From an uncultured Porphyromonadaceae bacterium (GTDB taxonomy: Bacteria; Bacteroidota; Bacteroidia; Bacteroidales; Coprobacteraceae): 64,000 bases of DNA. The position numbers and the translations under genes are program-made. The DNA lies in the NCBI GenBank assembly GCA_900545915.1, contig URAV01000018.1:4127-68126 (forward strand). Direction: 5' to 3'. Of this stretch, positions 44,357-53,141 are shown piece after piece. A model generated the notes under the pieces. That model ran no database searches and was not told the DNA's origin. It saw only the letters and a list, made by a program, of their open reading frames with translations. Within the stretch, counting starts at the first letter, position 1; each line of letters opens with the position of its first letter.

Positions 44357-44406
44357 AGTCCTGTTCCGTACCATTAAGAGGGTACATAAAAGCAGGACTT
44401 TTTTTC
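44357..44406 (+). terminator. Terminator after the 43481 gene
   Basis: AGTCCTG (44357-44363) and CAGGACT (44393-44399) with an inner GTACC/GGTAC stem, followed by seven T. Confidence 0.85.
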
Positions 44407-44539
44407 TCTCTTTTAATCCTACCATTATATCCCATCTTTGCATCGTCAAAACGATAGCGGACGAGCTACCAATTTAGAGGGGAAATAAAACCACTCATTA
44501 ATTTCTCTCTTTTAATCAGCCCAGAAGCCAGTAGCTTTG
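44403..44539 (+). promoter_or_regulatory. Two tandem promoter-like repeats before the DGQHR gene
   Basis: TTTCTCTCTTTTAATC occurs at 44403-44418 and again at 44502-44517; each is followed after exactly 14 bases by a -7-like box (CATCTTTG at 44433-44440, TAGCTTTG at 44532-44539). This 99-base spacing with conserved internal geometry suggests a duplicated promoter. The stretch between may give a short leader or small RNA. Confidence 0.55.
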
Positions 44540-44595
44540 CAATATCAAAATTAACAAAAGCTGGAGCGCACCAGTCTAAAAACTGCAAAGAAGAT

Positions 44596-45504
44596 ATGAT
44601 GACTATTTATTTTTATGGCAGCAATCGTGAAATCGTAGCAGAGAATGTAAAGAAGTGCTATTCAATGATTGAGAAATATGGCTTTAATGCTGCAATGGGT
44701 AAGATTAAGTTAGTTGGCAGCGAGGATTTAACAGGAGAGAAATTATTAAAGGTTTCCATTGTTCCTAAGTCCAATGCCAAACCTCTTTCAATAGACAACT
44801 GGATGCTGAATACAGAAGAGGTTACAGATGCCACTGAAAGAGCAGCAGCTAAAGCCCCAGTGGATGGACAACACAGGATGATAGCCATGTTCATACTGGA
44901 GGTAGAAGGCTATATTGATTTTAATGAAGAAGAAATGACTGAAACCATTAAGAAACCAGAGAATATGAGTTTGGCATTATTTACAGCCTCTATCAATAAC
45001 GGCAGACCTTGGAATTACAAAGACTTTAGCAAATCAAAGTTCCAAACAGGAGACGAGAGAATTGATTATATTGAAGCACAAATTCAAGAAACAGGATTGA
45101 AGTCTGACGTAATCTATAGCTTTTATACATTAGGGCAACCAGAGGTTAAAGCTAATGTCGCCAAAGACCTTAAATTGGGCATAAATAGACTACCCAAATC
45201 TTTAAAGTTAAATGCAACCACCCAAGAGTTAGGCGATAAAGTTCTAAAGGCTTTTAAAAGCAGTAAAATCTCTGAATCTACATACGATAATGGAAGATTA
45301 GCAAAAGGATTTAAGCTGTTCTACAATGAATACAAACCAGAGATTAGCCAACTCCAGCAGTTAATCGCCATGATTAGCAAAGATGTGTGGTTTGGTAGTC
45401 AGAAGCCAGACGGTAGTGCAGAAGCCAAACAATATTACAAGAATTTTGAAAAATGGTTCCAATATATGAATGAGAGTAACAACAAGTCTGTAGAAACTGC
45501 ATAA
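44596..45504 (+). CDS. DGQHR-motif protein (ParB/DndB-like fold)
   Basis: 302 residues. The motif PVDGQHRMIAMFI (Asp90 to Arg94) is the core of DGQHR/ParB-Srx-type domains, found in DNA-binding or NTP-using partition proteins and in DndB of phosphorothioation systems. No HTH typical of ParB is seen after it. Upstream lie 260 bases with two promoter-like repeats, so it may be strongly expressed. A role in element maintenance or DNA modification control is possible, but I cannot choose from sequence. Confidence 0.7.
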   Translation: MMTIYFYGSNREIVAENVKKCYSMIEKYGFNAAMGKIKLVGSEDLTGEKLLKVSIVPKSNAKPLSIDNWMLNTEEVTDATERAAAKAPVDGQHRMIAMFILEVEGYIDFNEEEMTETIKKPENMSLALFTASINNGRPWNYKDFSKSKFQTGDERIDYIEAQIQETGLKSDVIYSFYTLGQPEVKANVAKDLKLGINRLPKSLKLNATTQELGDKVLKAFKSSKISESTYDNGRLAKGFKLFYNEYKPEISQLQQLIAMISKDVWFGSQKPDGSAEAKQYYKNFEKWFQYMNESNNKSVETA

Positions 45505-45568
45505 CCAACTAACAATAAAGCCCATGTGACAGGTGGGCTTAATTCTTAACCAACTAAATAATAAAACA

Positions 45569-45886
45569 ATGAACCCATATATCATACAATCCAGTTTATA
45601 TTTAAGCACTATCTACGAAGCAATAATTGCTAAGCAAGAAATACTAAGAGCTAAAATGCAGCAATACAATGATGTCAAGCTCTACTTGTTCAGTTTCATT
45701 CTCCCAGAATATAGTTCTAATGAATATATTGCAAATAGCCTCAAACTTTATAATGAAAATGAACTGTTCCCCATTATTATAACTTCCATTACATATAAGG
45801 AAGTTAATAATCCAAGAATAGCTTTCAAGAATGAGAATGGAATTATACACTTAGTCCTATGTTTTGAACATAACAAGGAGGATTGA
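45569..45886 (+). CDS. Small element protein, unknown
   Basis: 105 residues from MNPYIIQSSLYLSTIYEAIIAKQEILRAKMQQYNDVK. The frame extends to a GTG at 45533, but that lies in a hairpin (AAGCCCA/TGGGCTT, 45518-45540). No family recognised; soluble, mixed helices and strands. Followed by a GCAGGGAAA/TTTCCCTGC hairpin at 45893-45920 that may end the transcript. Confidence 0.55.
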   Translation: MNPYIIQSSLYLSTIYEAIIAKQEILRAKMQQYNDVKLYLFSFILPEYSSNEYIANSLKLYNENELFPIIITSITYKEVNNPRIAFKNENGIIHLVLCFEHNKED

Positions 45887-46048
45887 CAAGGAGCAGGGAA
45901 ATGTGAGAGGTTTCCCTGCCTACTTAATACTTCTGAATTGTGGTCTTATCATTAGTTCCCCACTTGTGGAATTACTACTTTTACAGTAGCACAGACAGAT
46001 AATCCCACCACACAGATTGACGGACTACAAACTATTCAGAATATCAAA

Positions 46049-46222
46049 ATGGAAGAATTTACCTATGAGCAGATAAGGGCTAAGGCTCTTAAACAGGGAA
46101 TAAAAGATAATAAGGTTCATATTGGATTATGGGCTAATTTTAATAACTATCTAAAGACAAGGAGAAAGAAGAATGGAAAGGTTACTACCTATTATATCTC
46201 ATTGCAAAAATTGGCTTATTGA
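46049..46222 (+). CDS. Very small element protein (57 residues)
   Basis: ATG at 46049 opens MEEFTYEQIRAKALKQGI, then KDNKVHIGLWANF and a basic KTRRKKNGKVTTYY end, closing at 46222. The predicted helix followed by a basic tail suggests a nucleic-acid-binding peptide. Codon use agrees with the element. Unnamed and uncertain. Confidence 0.4.
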   Translation: MEEFTYEQIRAKALKQGIKDNKVHIGLWANFNNYLKTRRKKNGKVTTYYISLQKLAY

Positions 46223-46390
46223 CAAGATAAAAATTGAAGCAGAGAGATTCATATTGTTAAATCTTTGGGGTGTGCTTATTCACTTTTTACTGCGTGTCTA
46301 AACACCCCCTCTCTACACTCCTACGCTACATTCCAATAAGACCCATGCAATGTCCTTACGGACACCGCAAAGGTAATCTGTAAGCTGGGA
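46223..46390. other. Hairpin-rich gap before the replication-like gene
   Basis: Holds GGGGTGT (46268-46274) against ACACCCC (46303-46309) with a 28-base loop, and TGTCCTTACGGACA at 46352-46365. Such dyads beside a replication-initiator-like gene could mark an origin or transfer site, but no iterons or known oriT match is seen. Confidence 0.3.
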
Positions 46391-46411
46391 GTGACTAAAA
46401 TCAATGATATG

Positions 46412-46621
46412 TGGATTTATAACAATCATTTCTATAACAAGCTGAGCGAACTTAGAAAATCCAACAGGTTAAGTTCCTCTAAAGTGAGATTCTTATTAAA
46501 GACCAACCAAATCATTTTAATTAAACATATTGAGCGATTGCCTTATGAGTTACGAGAAATTACCATTCAAGGAATATACAGTAATGAGCAACAATCTGAT
46601 TCAGAAGTTAGGTTGTGCTGA
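46412..46621 (+). CDS. Possible small protein overlapping the next gene
   Basis: 69 residues from MWIYNNHFYNKLSELRKSNRLSSSKV (a GTG at 46391 is an alternative), basic, helical, HTH-like. It overlaps the next gene's proposed ATG (46545) by 77 bases in another frame. The codons of the first 45 residues look genuine for this element, so either it is real and translationally coupled, or the two frames are one gene broken by a frameshift. Confidence 0.4.
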   Translation, partial: WIYNNHFYNKLSELRKSNRLSSSKVRFLLKTNQIILIKHIERLPYELREITIQGIYSNEQQSDSEVRLC

Positions 46622-47360
46622 TGTTTACAGGACATATGTGTTACTATTGACAGCAGACAAATATACATTGACCACTGACACTACAATAGACCAACTTGCA
46701 TCATTCGTTGGTGATAAACCTGCCAACTATAAAGGTGGTAAGAGTTCCAAATCATTCAATGACAAGTTAAGAGCCACAGGAGAAGTCAGCATACAGGATA
46801 AGGACAGTGGTAAGAAAGATAGGACTTGGACTGATTATATATTCTTTCCTGTCAGCTTTGGACATTACAGAAGAATCAACAGGGAGTTTTACGATTCATA
46901 CAACAATACTCTGGATTTAAAGCTCAGAGGATTTATACTTAAACTGTTCAGTGCAGCAGAGCCATACAGTCATACTATTACCTTATCTGTAAGAATACTG
47001 AAAGAACTAATCCACATGGGACATGGCACTATCTCCAGCTACATAGACCAACTAAGGGAGATGGACTTATTAGATGAAGTTGGAGATTCAATCATTTTAA
47101 AGGCTAAAGGTTTGCTTATAGACCTACCCAAAGATAAATATGTGGAGGAAGTGAAAGCAGACTTTGAACACATGATAGCATTTAATGAGAGCAGAGGAAA
47201 CCCCATTTCAAGGGAGTGCATGATTTACAAGAAGTACAAGGAGAATAATTTTGAGGAAGTAAAGGATATGCACGCTCTTATGAAATCATTATCAAGTGGG
47301 TTGGTAGGCAGAAAGCAGGAGGTAAAAGACAAGGAAGAACTGCCAGATTTAACCTTATAA
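46545..47360 (+). CDS. Winged-helix, replication-initiator-like protein
   Basis: 271 residues from MSYEKLPFKEYTVM (an ATG at 46584, MSNNLIQKL, is an alternative). Content suggests two winged-helix units: LIQKLGCADVYRTYVLLLTADKYTLTTDTTIDQLASFVGD and LDLKLRGFILKLFSAAEPYSHTITLSVRILKELIHMGHGTISSYIDQLREMDLLDEVG. That arrangement recalls plasmid Rep proteins and replication accessory proteins of integrative elements. No catalytic motif is seen. Function is inferred. Confidence 0.5.
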   Translation: MSYEKLPFKEYTVMSNNLIQKLGCADVYRTYVLLLTADKYTLTTDTTIDQLASFVGDKPANYKGGKSSKSFNDKLRATGEVSIQDKDSGKKDRTWTDYIFFPVSFGHYRRINREFYDSYNNTLDLKLRGFILKLFSAAEPYSHTITLSVRILKELIHMGHGTISSYIDQLREMDLLDEVGDSIILKAKGLLIDLPKDKYVEEVKADFEHMIAFNESRGNPISRECMIYKKYKENNFEEVKDMHALMKSLSSGLVGRKQEVKDKEELPDLTL

Positions 47361-47430
47361 AGATATGGCAATAAAAGCTCCAGACTACTAAAAAAATTTA
47401 GAGTTCTTTCTTTTAAAGGCATATTAGTTA

Positions 47431-47438
47431 TATATTTG
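47431..47438 (+). promoter_or_regulatory. -7 box of the NERD-helicase gene
   Basis: TATATTTG 25 bases before the ATG at 47464, perfect TAnnTTTG. Confidence 0.55.
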
Positions 47439-47463
47439 CAATATAACCTTATACATCAATTCA

Positions 47464-49317
47464 ATGGCACAAATTTATCCTGACTTCTATACAATCCAGC
47501 ATCTCCGCCAACCAGCAACAGAAGGAGAACTAATCCTATTAGACTTTTTACAAAAGAATCTAAATATGGAGTTTGAGATATATTACCATCCTTTCATAAA
47601 TGGTGACAGACCCAATATTGTTATTCTTAAAAAGGGATGTGGAGCTATAATCATATCTGTAAATGATTGGGATTTAACTGACTATGCTATTAATGATGAT
47701 TTGGATTGGTGGAATAATTCAACTTCAACAAAGGTTCAATCACCTTTCTCTCAAATAAATTACTATAAAGAGAATCTTGTCTCATTACACATAAGTACTT
47801 TCTTAGAGAAGAAAATGAATAAGTGGTACTATTCAAATATTATATATACACTTGTTTACTTCCATAAGATGTCCCAAGATAATATTGAGAAGTTTATACA
47901 TGAGAATATATCCAAGGAAGATAATAAGACCAAATTTTTAAAAGACATAAAATATATACAATATTGGGGATATGATTCTCTTACACTGCAAAACTTAGAA
48001 GAATATTTCAGCAAGATAAGAATAGAACAACCTTCTTTCTTATTTGATGAAGATATTTACAATAATTTCAAACGCTACCTCAAGCCACCTTTTCATCAAT
48101 TAGAAGAAGGGATTGATATTAAGTACACTAAAGCACAAGCAGAACTTATTAGAAGTGAAAGCAGACCCAGACGTAAAATAAAAGGGATTGCAGGAAGTGG
48201 TAAAACTCTTGTCCTTGCAAAGAGAGCTGTCAATGCATATCTAAGAACTAATAGTGAAATATTAATTCTAACATTTAATCTATCCCTTAAGAATTACATT
48301 CGCGACAAAATCAATGATGTAAGAGAGAGTTATCCTTGGGAGAAATTCTATATCACCAACTATCATCAGTTTATTAAATCAGAAGCAAACAACTATAACC
48401 TACCCATAAAAGGATTAAAATCTTATACGGATATTAATTTCTTTGAGCCTGTAAAGAATCACATTAAGAAGTACAAGGCTATATTCATAGATGAGGTACA
48501 AGACTACCAAACTGAATGGCTGGAAATAATTACCAAATATTTCTTATACGAGGATAGTGAATTTGTTGTGTTTGGAGATGAGAAACAAAATATTTACAGA
48601 AGACCGTTAGATGAGAACAAAGAACCAATAATTAAAACAATCGCAGGAAACTGGAACAAGTCTCTCAACGCTTCCAAAAGATTCACAAGTGAAATAGGGA
48701 AGTTAGCGATGAAGTTCCAGCACCATTTCTTAGAGAATAAATACACCATTGACAATATGGTTGTGTTAGATAACCCTATGCTTGATTTTGAACAAAGGAA
48801 TATTAAATATGCCAATATTGGAGCGAAAGCCAGCACAGAAAGGATATTCAATATCTATAAAGGGACTTGTAAGAAATATTGCCTTAACCCAGCAGACATT
48901 ACTATTCTATCTGGTACTGCTGATATTTTAAGAGAAATAGAATACTCTATAAGGACTCAATTAAAAGAGAATACAACCACTACATTTGAAACTAAAGAAG
49001 AATATGATAAAAGCGAATTAGAGACCAAATCTAAAAACAACTTTGAAGAGAGGATAAATACAATCAGACGATACAGAAGAAATCACTTCTCAATAAAAAC
49101 AGGAACTGTAAAGCTATCTTCTATACACAGCTTTAAGGGCTGGGAATCACACACAATCTTTTTAATCATTGAGCCACATAAAAGTGATTCTATACAAGAT
49201 TTTGAATCTGTTGAGCTTATATATACTGCGATAACAAGGGCACAAGTTAATTTATTCATTCTCAATATAGGTAATGAAAAGTACGATTCATTCTTTAATG
49301 ACAATATCCAAAATTAA
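47464..49317 (+). CDS. NERD-domain UvrD/Rep-type superfamily 1 helicase
   Basis: 617 residues. N-terminal NERD nuclease-related region (ATEGELILLDFLQKNL..YYHPFINGDRPNIVILKKGCGAIIISVNDWDL), a Q-motif-like YTKAQAELIR, Walker A GIAGSGKT (about 241-248), Walker B FIDEVQDYQ, FVVFGDEKQNIYRR, SIHSFKGWESHTIFL and motif VI LIYTAITRAQVNLFIL. Proteins of this type often occur in mobile elements and defence islands; as a sole gene it could act on invading DNA or in element replication. Transcribed alone, with a double-hairpin terminator after it. Confidence 0.85.
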   Translation: MAQIYPDFYTIQHLRQPATEGELILLDFLQKNLNMEFEIYYHPFINGDRPNIVILKKGCGAIIISVNDWDLTDYAINDDLDWWNNSTSTKVQSPFSQINYYKENLVSLHISTFLEKKMNKWYYSNIIYTLVYFHKMSQDNIEKFIHENISKEDNKTKFLKDIKYIQYWGYDSLTLQNLEEYFSKIRIEQPSFLFDEDIYNNFKRYLKPPFHQLEEGIDIKYTKAQAELIRSESRPRRKIKGIAGSGKTLVLAKRAVNAYLRTNSEILILTFNLSLKNYIRDKINDVRESYPWEKFYITNYHQFIKSEANNYNLPIKGLKSYTDINFFEPVKNHIKKYKAIFIDEVQDYQTEWLEIITKYFLYEDSEFVVFGDEKQNIYRRPLDENKEPIIKTIAGNWNKSLNASKRFTSEIGKLAMKFQHHFLENKYTIDNMVVLDNPMLDFEQRNIKYANIGAKASTERIFNIYKGTCKKYCLNPADITILSGTADILREIEYSIRTQLKENTTTTFETKEEYDKSELETKSKNNFEERINTIRRYRRNHFSIKTGTVKLSSIHSFKGWESHTIFLIIEPHKSDSIQDFESVELIYTAITRAQVNLFILNIGNEKYDSFFNDNIQN

Positions 49318-49377
49318 TCTAACAGAACCACAAGCGAGACACCCCTACCCACATAAACACCCCCTTATAGCTCTTAA

Positions 49378-49437
49378 ATAAAAAAGAATGCTTTAACAAT
49401 GCAGTCTGACTGCTGACAGAAATAAGCATTCTTTTTA
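49378..49437. terminator. Bidirectional double-hairpin terminator
   Basis: AAAAAGAATGCTT and AAGCATTCTTTTT enclose an inner GCAGTCTGACTGC palindrome. The remaining 190 bases up to 49627 are a leader with no gene I can identify. Confidence 0.8.
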
Positions 49438-49627
49438 ATCTGAGAGGGGGCACGATGTACTATTGCCACAGCCTACCAATAATTTACTAATGCTCCTCAT
49501 TCCCTTTGAAAGAATCTTTAGGGAAAGACATAGAACAGCCTAAGATGCAAACGAAGTAATTCACTTGTGTTTTAGGTTTGTTCTTGTTAAATCCATTCAA
49601 TCAATAACCATTTAATTCAATTTCATT

Positions 49628-50647
49628 ATGAGAGATTTAGTAATTATGCCAGCTATGGCACAGCGTAGAGAATCATTAGACATGGGTGAGTTTGCAGAAG
49701 AAGCAATTATTGTGGAAGAAGTTGCAGCACCCAAAAGAGTAAATCATTTCATTGAAGCCAATACACAGGAAGTAACCTTGCAGCATCTACAACAAGACTG
49801 CATCATTCCAAGTTTTGCATCAATGGAAGAAACCATTAGTCACCAATCCTTTATAGGTGCAGTAGTGGATGCAGCTAAGGATTACTTTCATGGAGAACAG
49901 TTTGATATGCCAGAGATAAGAATCTCACATCCTATCAATGGTAGAATACCAAGTGCATTAGGTAAGAAGGCTTCTGAACTGACAGACGAAGAGAAAACTT
50001 TGTTCTATCAGAGAATGTGCTTCTGCTTTGAAATTCCATCCATTGTACACGATGAATACGGTAATCGTTTAGCTTTATCCATTGGTGGAGTGAGAGCATA
50101 TAACGAGATTAACCTATACAGTAAGAAGTCTGTTGAGAGATTTAAAATCTTCATAGGCTTTAGAAATAGAGTTTGCAGTAATCTTATGCTCACCACTGAT
50201 GGCTTACAGGATAAGGTAGAAGTTCTAAGCACGCAAGAACTATATGCAGCAGCATTGAATCTGTTCCATGCTTACAACCCATCCAAAGACCTGCATCTAT
50301 TAAGAACACTTGGGCAGATGTCAATCTCCACAAGCGAGTTCTGTCAGATAATAGGCAGGATGAGATTATATCAAGCTCTTACACCCAACCAACAGAAACG
50401 CTTACCTCGTCTATTGTTAGGAGACAGTCAGATTAATGCGGCTTGCAGGGCATTCGTTTCTGATGCAAACTTCAAGAGTACAGGGGATAGCATTACAGGC
50501 TGGCAGCTCTTAAACCTGCTCAATGGTTCTGTAAAGTCAAGTTACATAGATAACTTCTTGGAAAGGAATCTTAACTGCACAGAGTTTGTACAAGGCATTC
50601 AACGTGCTAAATTAGGAGATAGTGAATACGCTTGGTTCTTGGGCTGA
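49628..50647 (+). CDS. DUF3871 family protein
   Basis: 339 residues of the DUF3871 family as I know it from Bacteroidetes mobile elements: NTQEVTLQHLQQDCIIPSF, ETISHQSFIGAVVDAAKDYF, PEIRISHPINGRIPSALGKKASEL, MCFCFEIPSIVHDEYGNRLALSIGGVRAYNEINLYSKKSVERFKIFIGFRNRVCSNLMLTTDG. No biochemical function is established that I know of. Distribution on integrative elements and plasmids suggests a maintenance or expression role. Preceded by a 310-base leader. Confidence 0.82.
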   Translation: MRDLVIMPAMAQRRESLDMGEFAEEAIIVEEVAAPKRVNHFIEANTQEVTLQHLQQDCIIPSFASMEETISHQSFIGAVVDAAKDYFHGEQFDMPEIRISHPINGRIPSALGKKASELTDEEKTLFYQRMCFCFEIPSIVHDEYGNRLALSIGGVRAYNEINLYSKKSVERFKIFIGFRNRVCSNLMLTTDGLQDKVEVLSTQELYAAALNLFHAYNPSKDLHLLRTLGQMSISTSEFCQIIGRMRLYQALTPNQQKRLPRLLLGDSQINAACRAFVSDANFKSTGDSITGWQLLNLLNGSVKSSYIDNFLERNLNCTEFVQGIQRAKLGDSEYAWFLG

Positions 50648-50662
50648 GTGGATTGTTGATTG

Positions 50663-50705
50663 AGAGAGGAAAGGGCAGCTGTTCAATTAGTTGTCCTTTC
50701 TTCAT
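50663..50705 (+). terminator. Terminator or attenuator after the DUF3871 gene
   Basis: GAGGAAAGGGCAGCT pairs imperfectly with AGTTGTCCTTTCTTC, followed by ATTTT. The hairpin lies between the DUF3871 stop and the next ATG (50732). Confidence 0.6.
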
Positions 50706-50731
50706 TTTATCAATCATCAAATATTACAATC

Positions 50732-51007
50732 ATGAATAAATCTAAAATTGAAAATGCTATCAATCATATCACCTCTTTACAAGAAAGACTATGCTACTGT
50801 GAGAACAACCTACAATACATCAAACGCTTGCAAGCACTTAAATATTGGCTGCACAAGTTTGATTCATTTTTAGATAGGAACAGCAAACAGCATGGTGAAT
50901 ATGCAGCAGTTTATGAAAGTTACTTCCATACTTGTTGCGGGTTCTCATTCTACGACAGAGTTTGTAACTCAATTCTTGTTTATGAATATGGTGACAGACC
51001 ATTTTAA
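50732..51007 (+). CDS. Small element protein, unknown
   Basis: 91 residues from MNKSKIENAINHITSLQERLCYCENNLQYIKRL; the longer frame from a TTG at 50660 would start inside a hairpin and is rejected. N-terminal half helical, C-terminal half with two cysteines (YFHTCCGFSFYDRVCNSIL). Not recognised. Convergent with the next gene and sharing a terminator hairpin with it. Confidence 0.55.
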   Translation: MNKSKIENAINHITSLQERLCYCENNLQYIKRLQALKYWLHKFDSFLDRNSKQHGEYAAVYESYFHTCCGFSFYDRVCNSILVYEYGDRPF

Positions 51008-51021
51008 AGAATTAATGCAAA

Positions 51022-51052
51022 AAGAAAGAACATTATTTTAAGTGTTCTTTCT
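51022..51052. terminator. Convergent terminator
   Basis: AGAAAGAACA and TGTTCTTTCT with a loop around TATTTTAAG. It overlaps the 3' end of the minus-strand gene. Confidence 0.6.
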
Positions 51053-51959
51053 GGCATTGTTCTATTAGTCCTTGCAAATATTCATCACTTACAGAACAAA
51101 GTAAGGTCTTAGCGGTTGAAGATTTCTTAAAATCTATATTATATCGTTTTATCTCGTTTTTATAGATTTCTTTAATTGCTACCAATGTTGAATTTAAATT
51201 AACAATAGATAAACTTAATATAGGTTCAAACAACTCCTCGCTCTTGTCCAAGTCACAATTACTTATACTTAAGCCATGTACAAACACTGATAAATAACTT
51301 GCATAAGTTGAGAAAGAGGGATTTGAATCGACCATTTTATATAAAGAGTTCCAAGTAAATTGATTTTTCTCTTTGGGGTTAAGAAGAGGTTTTAAACTCT
51401 TATATTTCCAATTTGCATTCTCAATAATCTGATTAACAATTTTATTATTATTATAGAGTGGGCTTCTTTTTAATTCTTTAATTATGAATTCCTTTGCAAT
51501 CATATCAGATTTATTAGTATCTCTTACTTGGGTTACTAATGCTATAAACTCATCTTCTTTAATTCGTCCATTATTAACTATTTGATTATAATCTGGATAA
51601 TCCTTATATCTACAAAGAATTCCATCCAAAACATATAAATAATGTTTGAACACCTTTTCATCTTCGTTGGAGTTCATATATACATGATAGATAGTGGCTA
51701 AATTATCAATAATATTTCTACATAAGGTACAAGCTGATACATAATCACGGTTATGTGAATAAATAAGGAATATAGACTCCCATGTTTCTAACATTTTTTT
51801 TACAAGTCGCAATACATAGCTGGGAATATCATTAATTCCATCATTATTATACAACTTTTGTAATTCAGTAGTCAAATAGTCTAATTCTGAGAATGCAAAT
51901 AAATAGACATCCTCATAATTCCATCCCATTCTTTCTGCTTCTGGATAAGAAATTCTCAT
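51033..51959 (-). CDS. Element protein resembling DUF5677-type helical proteins
   Basis: 308 residues, all-helical, no signal peptide. YVSACTLCRNIIDNLATIYHVYMNSNEDEKVFKHYLYVLDG and the later YASYLSVFVHGLS resemble the RxxxE..FVHG pattern of DUF5677-like families whose function is unknown. The only minus-strand gene in the element besides DUF486, so probably independently regulated cargo. I cannot exclude a toxin or abortive-infection role, but nothing in the sequence proves one. Confidence 0.5.
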   Translation of the reverse strand: MRISYPEAERMGWNYEDVYLFAFSELDYLTTELQKLYNNDGINDIPSYVLRLVKKMLETWESIFLIYSHNRDYVSACTLCRNIIDNLATIYHVYMNSNEDEKVFKHYLYVLDGILCRYKDYPDYNQIVNNGRIKEDEFIALVTQVRDTNKSDMIAKEFIIKELKRSPLYNNNKIVNQIIENANWKYKSLKPLLNPKEKNQFTWNSLYKMVDSNPSFSTYASYLSVFVHGLSISNCDLDKSEELFEPILSLSIVNLNSTLVAIKEIYKNEIKRYNIDFKKSSTAKTLLCSVSDEYLQGLIEQCQKEHLK

Positions 51960-52116
51960 AATTAATTAATTTATATCCAAAGATAATCGTTTGAATACAA
52001 TAAACAAAATATTCACTTTGATAATTAGTGAATGTTCCTTTAGTAATCAATGAGTTAGTAAAACCAACTCAGAATTAATATTCACTTCTATTCGTTTCAT
52101 TATAAAACAGAACATT

Positions 52117-52704
52117 ATGTCAGTTAAATATTCAAGCACAACGGCAGACTATCTTGTTTGGTCTGATGCAATGAACCTCATAAGGAAGTTAGCCAAAGAC
52201 GAGAATTATAAAATCTCACTTCTTATAGCTTTGGGATGCTTCACAGGATTAAGAATATCTGATATTCTATCTCTAAGGTGGAAGCAGATATTAGGTACTG
52301 ACGAGTTTACAGTAATTGAGAAGAAGACAGGCAAAGTAAGAACTATCAGACTGAACCCACAATTACAGCAGCACATTAAAGAGTGCTACGAGCATATAAA
52401 TCCTCTTGGAATCAATGCACCAATTCTTATAAGTCAGAAAGGCACTATCTTCACAGTTCAGAGAATTAATATCATTCTTAAAGAGGTGAAGAAGAAGTAC
52501 AGGTTAAAGATTAAGAACTTTAGCTGCCATTCGCTTAGAAAGACTTTTGGTAGGCAGGTCTATAACATGAACAGTGATAATGCTGAACTTGCCTTAGTAA
52601 AGCTCATGGAACTGTTCAACCATAGTTCTGTTGCCATTACTAAAAGATACTTGGGGTTAAGACAGGAGGAAATATTGCAGACTTATGACTGTTTGAGCTT
52701 CTGA
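52117..52704 (+). CDS. Minimal tyrosine recombinase
   Basis: 195 residues comprising almost only the catalytic domain: Arg46 (TGLRISDIL), Lys70/73 in the beta-hairpin (EKKTGKVRTI), His138-x2-Arg141 (CHSLRKTF), His169 (FNHSSVAITKRYLG) and nucleophile Tyr178. The N-terminal SAM-like core-binding domain of usual integrases is missing, so it resembles short invertase-like recombinases. Lying far from the element ends, it might resolve multimers or invert DNA rather than integrate. Confidence 0.85.
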   Translation: MSVKYSSTTADYLVWSDAMNLIRKLAKDENYKISLLIALGCFTGLRISDILSLRWKQILGTDEFTVIEKKTGKVRTIRLNPQLQQHIKECYEHINPLGINAPILISQKGTIFTVQRINIILKEVKKKYRLKIKNFSCHSLRKTFGRQVYNMNSDNAELALVKLMELFNHSSVAITKRYLGLRQEEILQTYDCLSF

Positions 52705-52705
52705 T

Positions 52706-52767
52706 GATTGGGACAGGATTATTAAGATTCACCTTATATGGTGGTCTGAATGGTTCTGTCCCCAATC
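52706..52767 (+). other. Inverted repeat downstream of the tyrosine recombinase
   Basis: GATTGGGACAG (52706-52716) pairs with CTGTCCCCAATC (52756-52767), one bulge, with a smaller inner stem. It begins 2 bases after the recombinase stop. It could be a 3' RNA structure or a recombination site for the enzyme. Confidence 0.5.
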
Positions 52768-53127
52768 CATGAAATATTGAGCTTAGATACATCTAAAGTC
52801 CAATCTTGGTAGTTTGGCATTTCAGCCTTATAGAAGTAAGTCAATTCCATTAATTTACAGAGTTTAGAACGATTTCAACTCTTATTAGTTAAGCCACAGG
52901 TAGCACTTCTTGAATATCCAACAATATGCTGACTTAAAGATAGTAATTCAAGGCAGGTTAGAATATTCAGAATTCAGTCTTTATATAGGGAGAAGTGAAT
53001 TTGATACCCACATGGATTTACAGAGTTCAGATGCAACTCTGCTTAAATACCCTATTAATTCCCTGTTTAGTAACACAATAATTACTATTAATCTTCACTC
53101 CATGCTGATTGATTTAAAACCTTTTGT
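52768..53127. other. Gene-poor stretch of the element
   Basis: Only a TTG-started frame of 81 codons is present, running into the promoter at 53128, and I do not accept it. A CAGAGTT/AACTCTG hairpin lies at 53021-53041. Confidence 0.4.
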
Positions 53128-53135
53128 TATCTTTG
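53128..53135 (+). promoter_or_regulatory. -7 box of the structured RNA
   Basis: TATCTTTG; a TTG at 53109-53111 is 16 bases upstream, shorter than the usual spacer. Start of transcription would be near 53142. Confidence 0.5.
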
Positions 53136-53141
53136 CACCAA

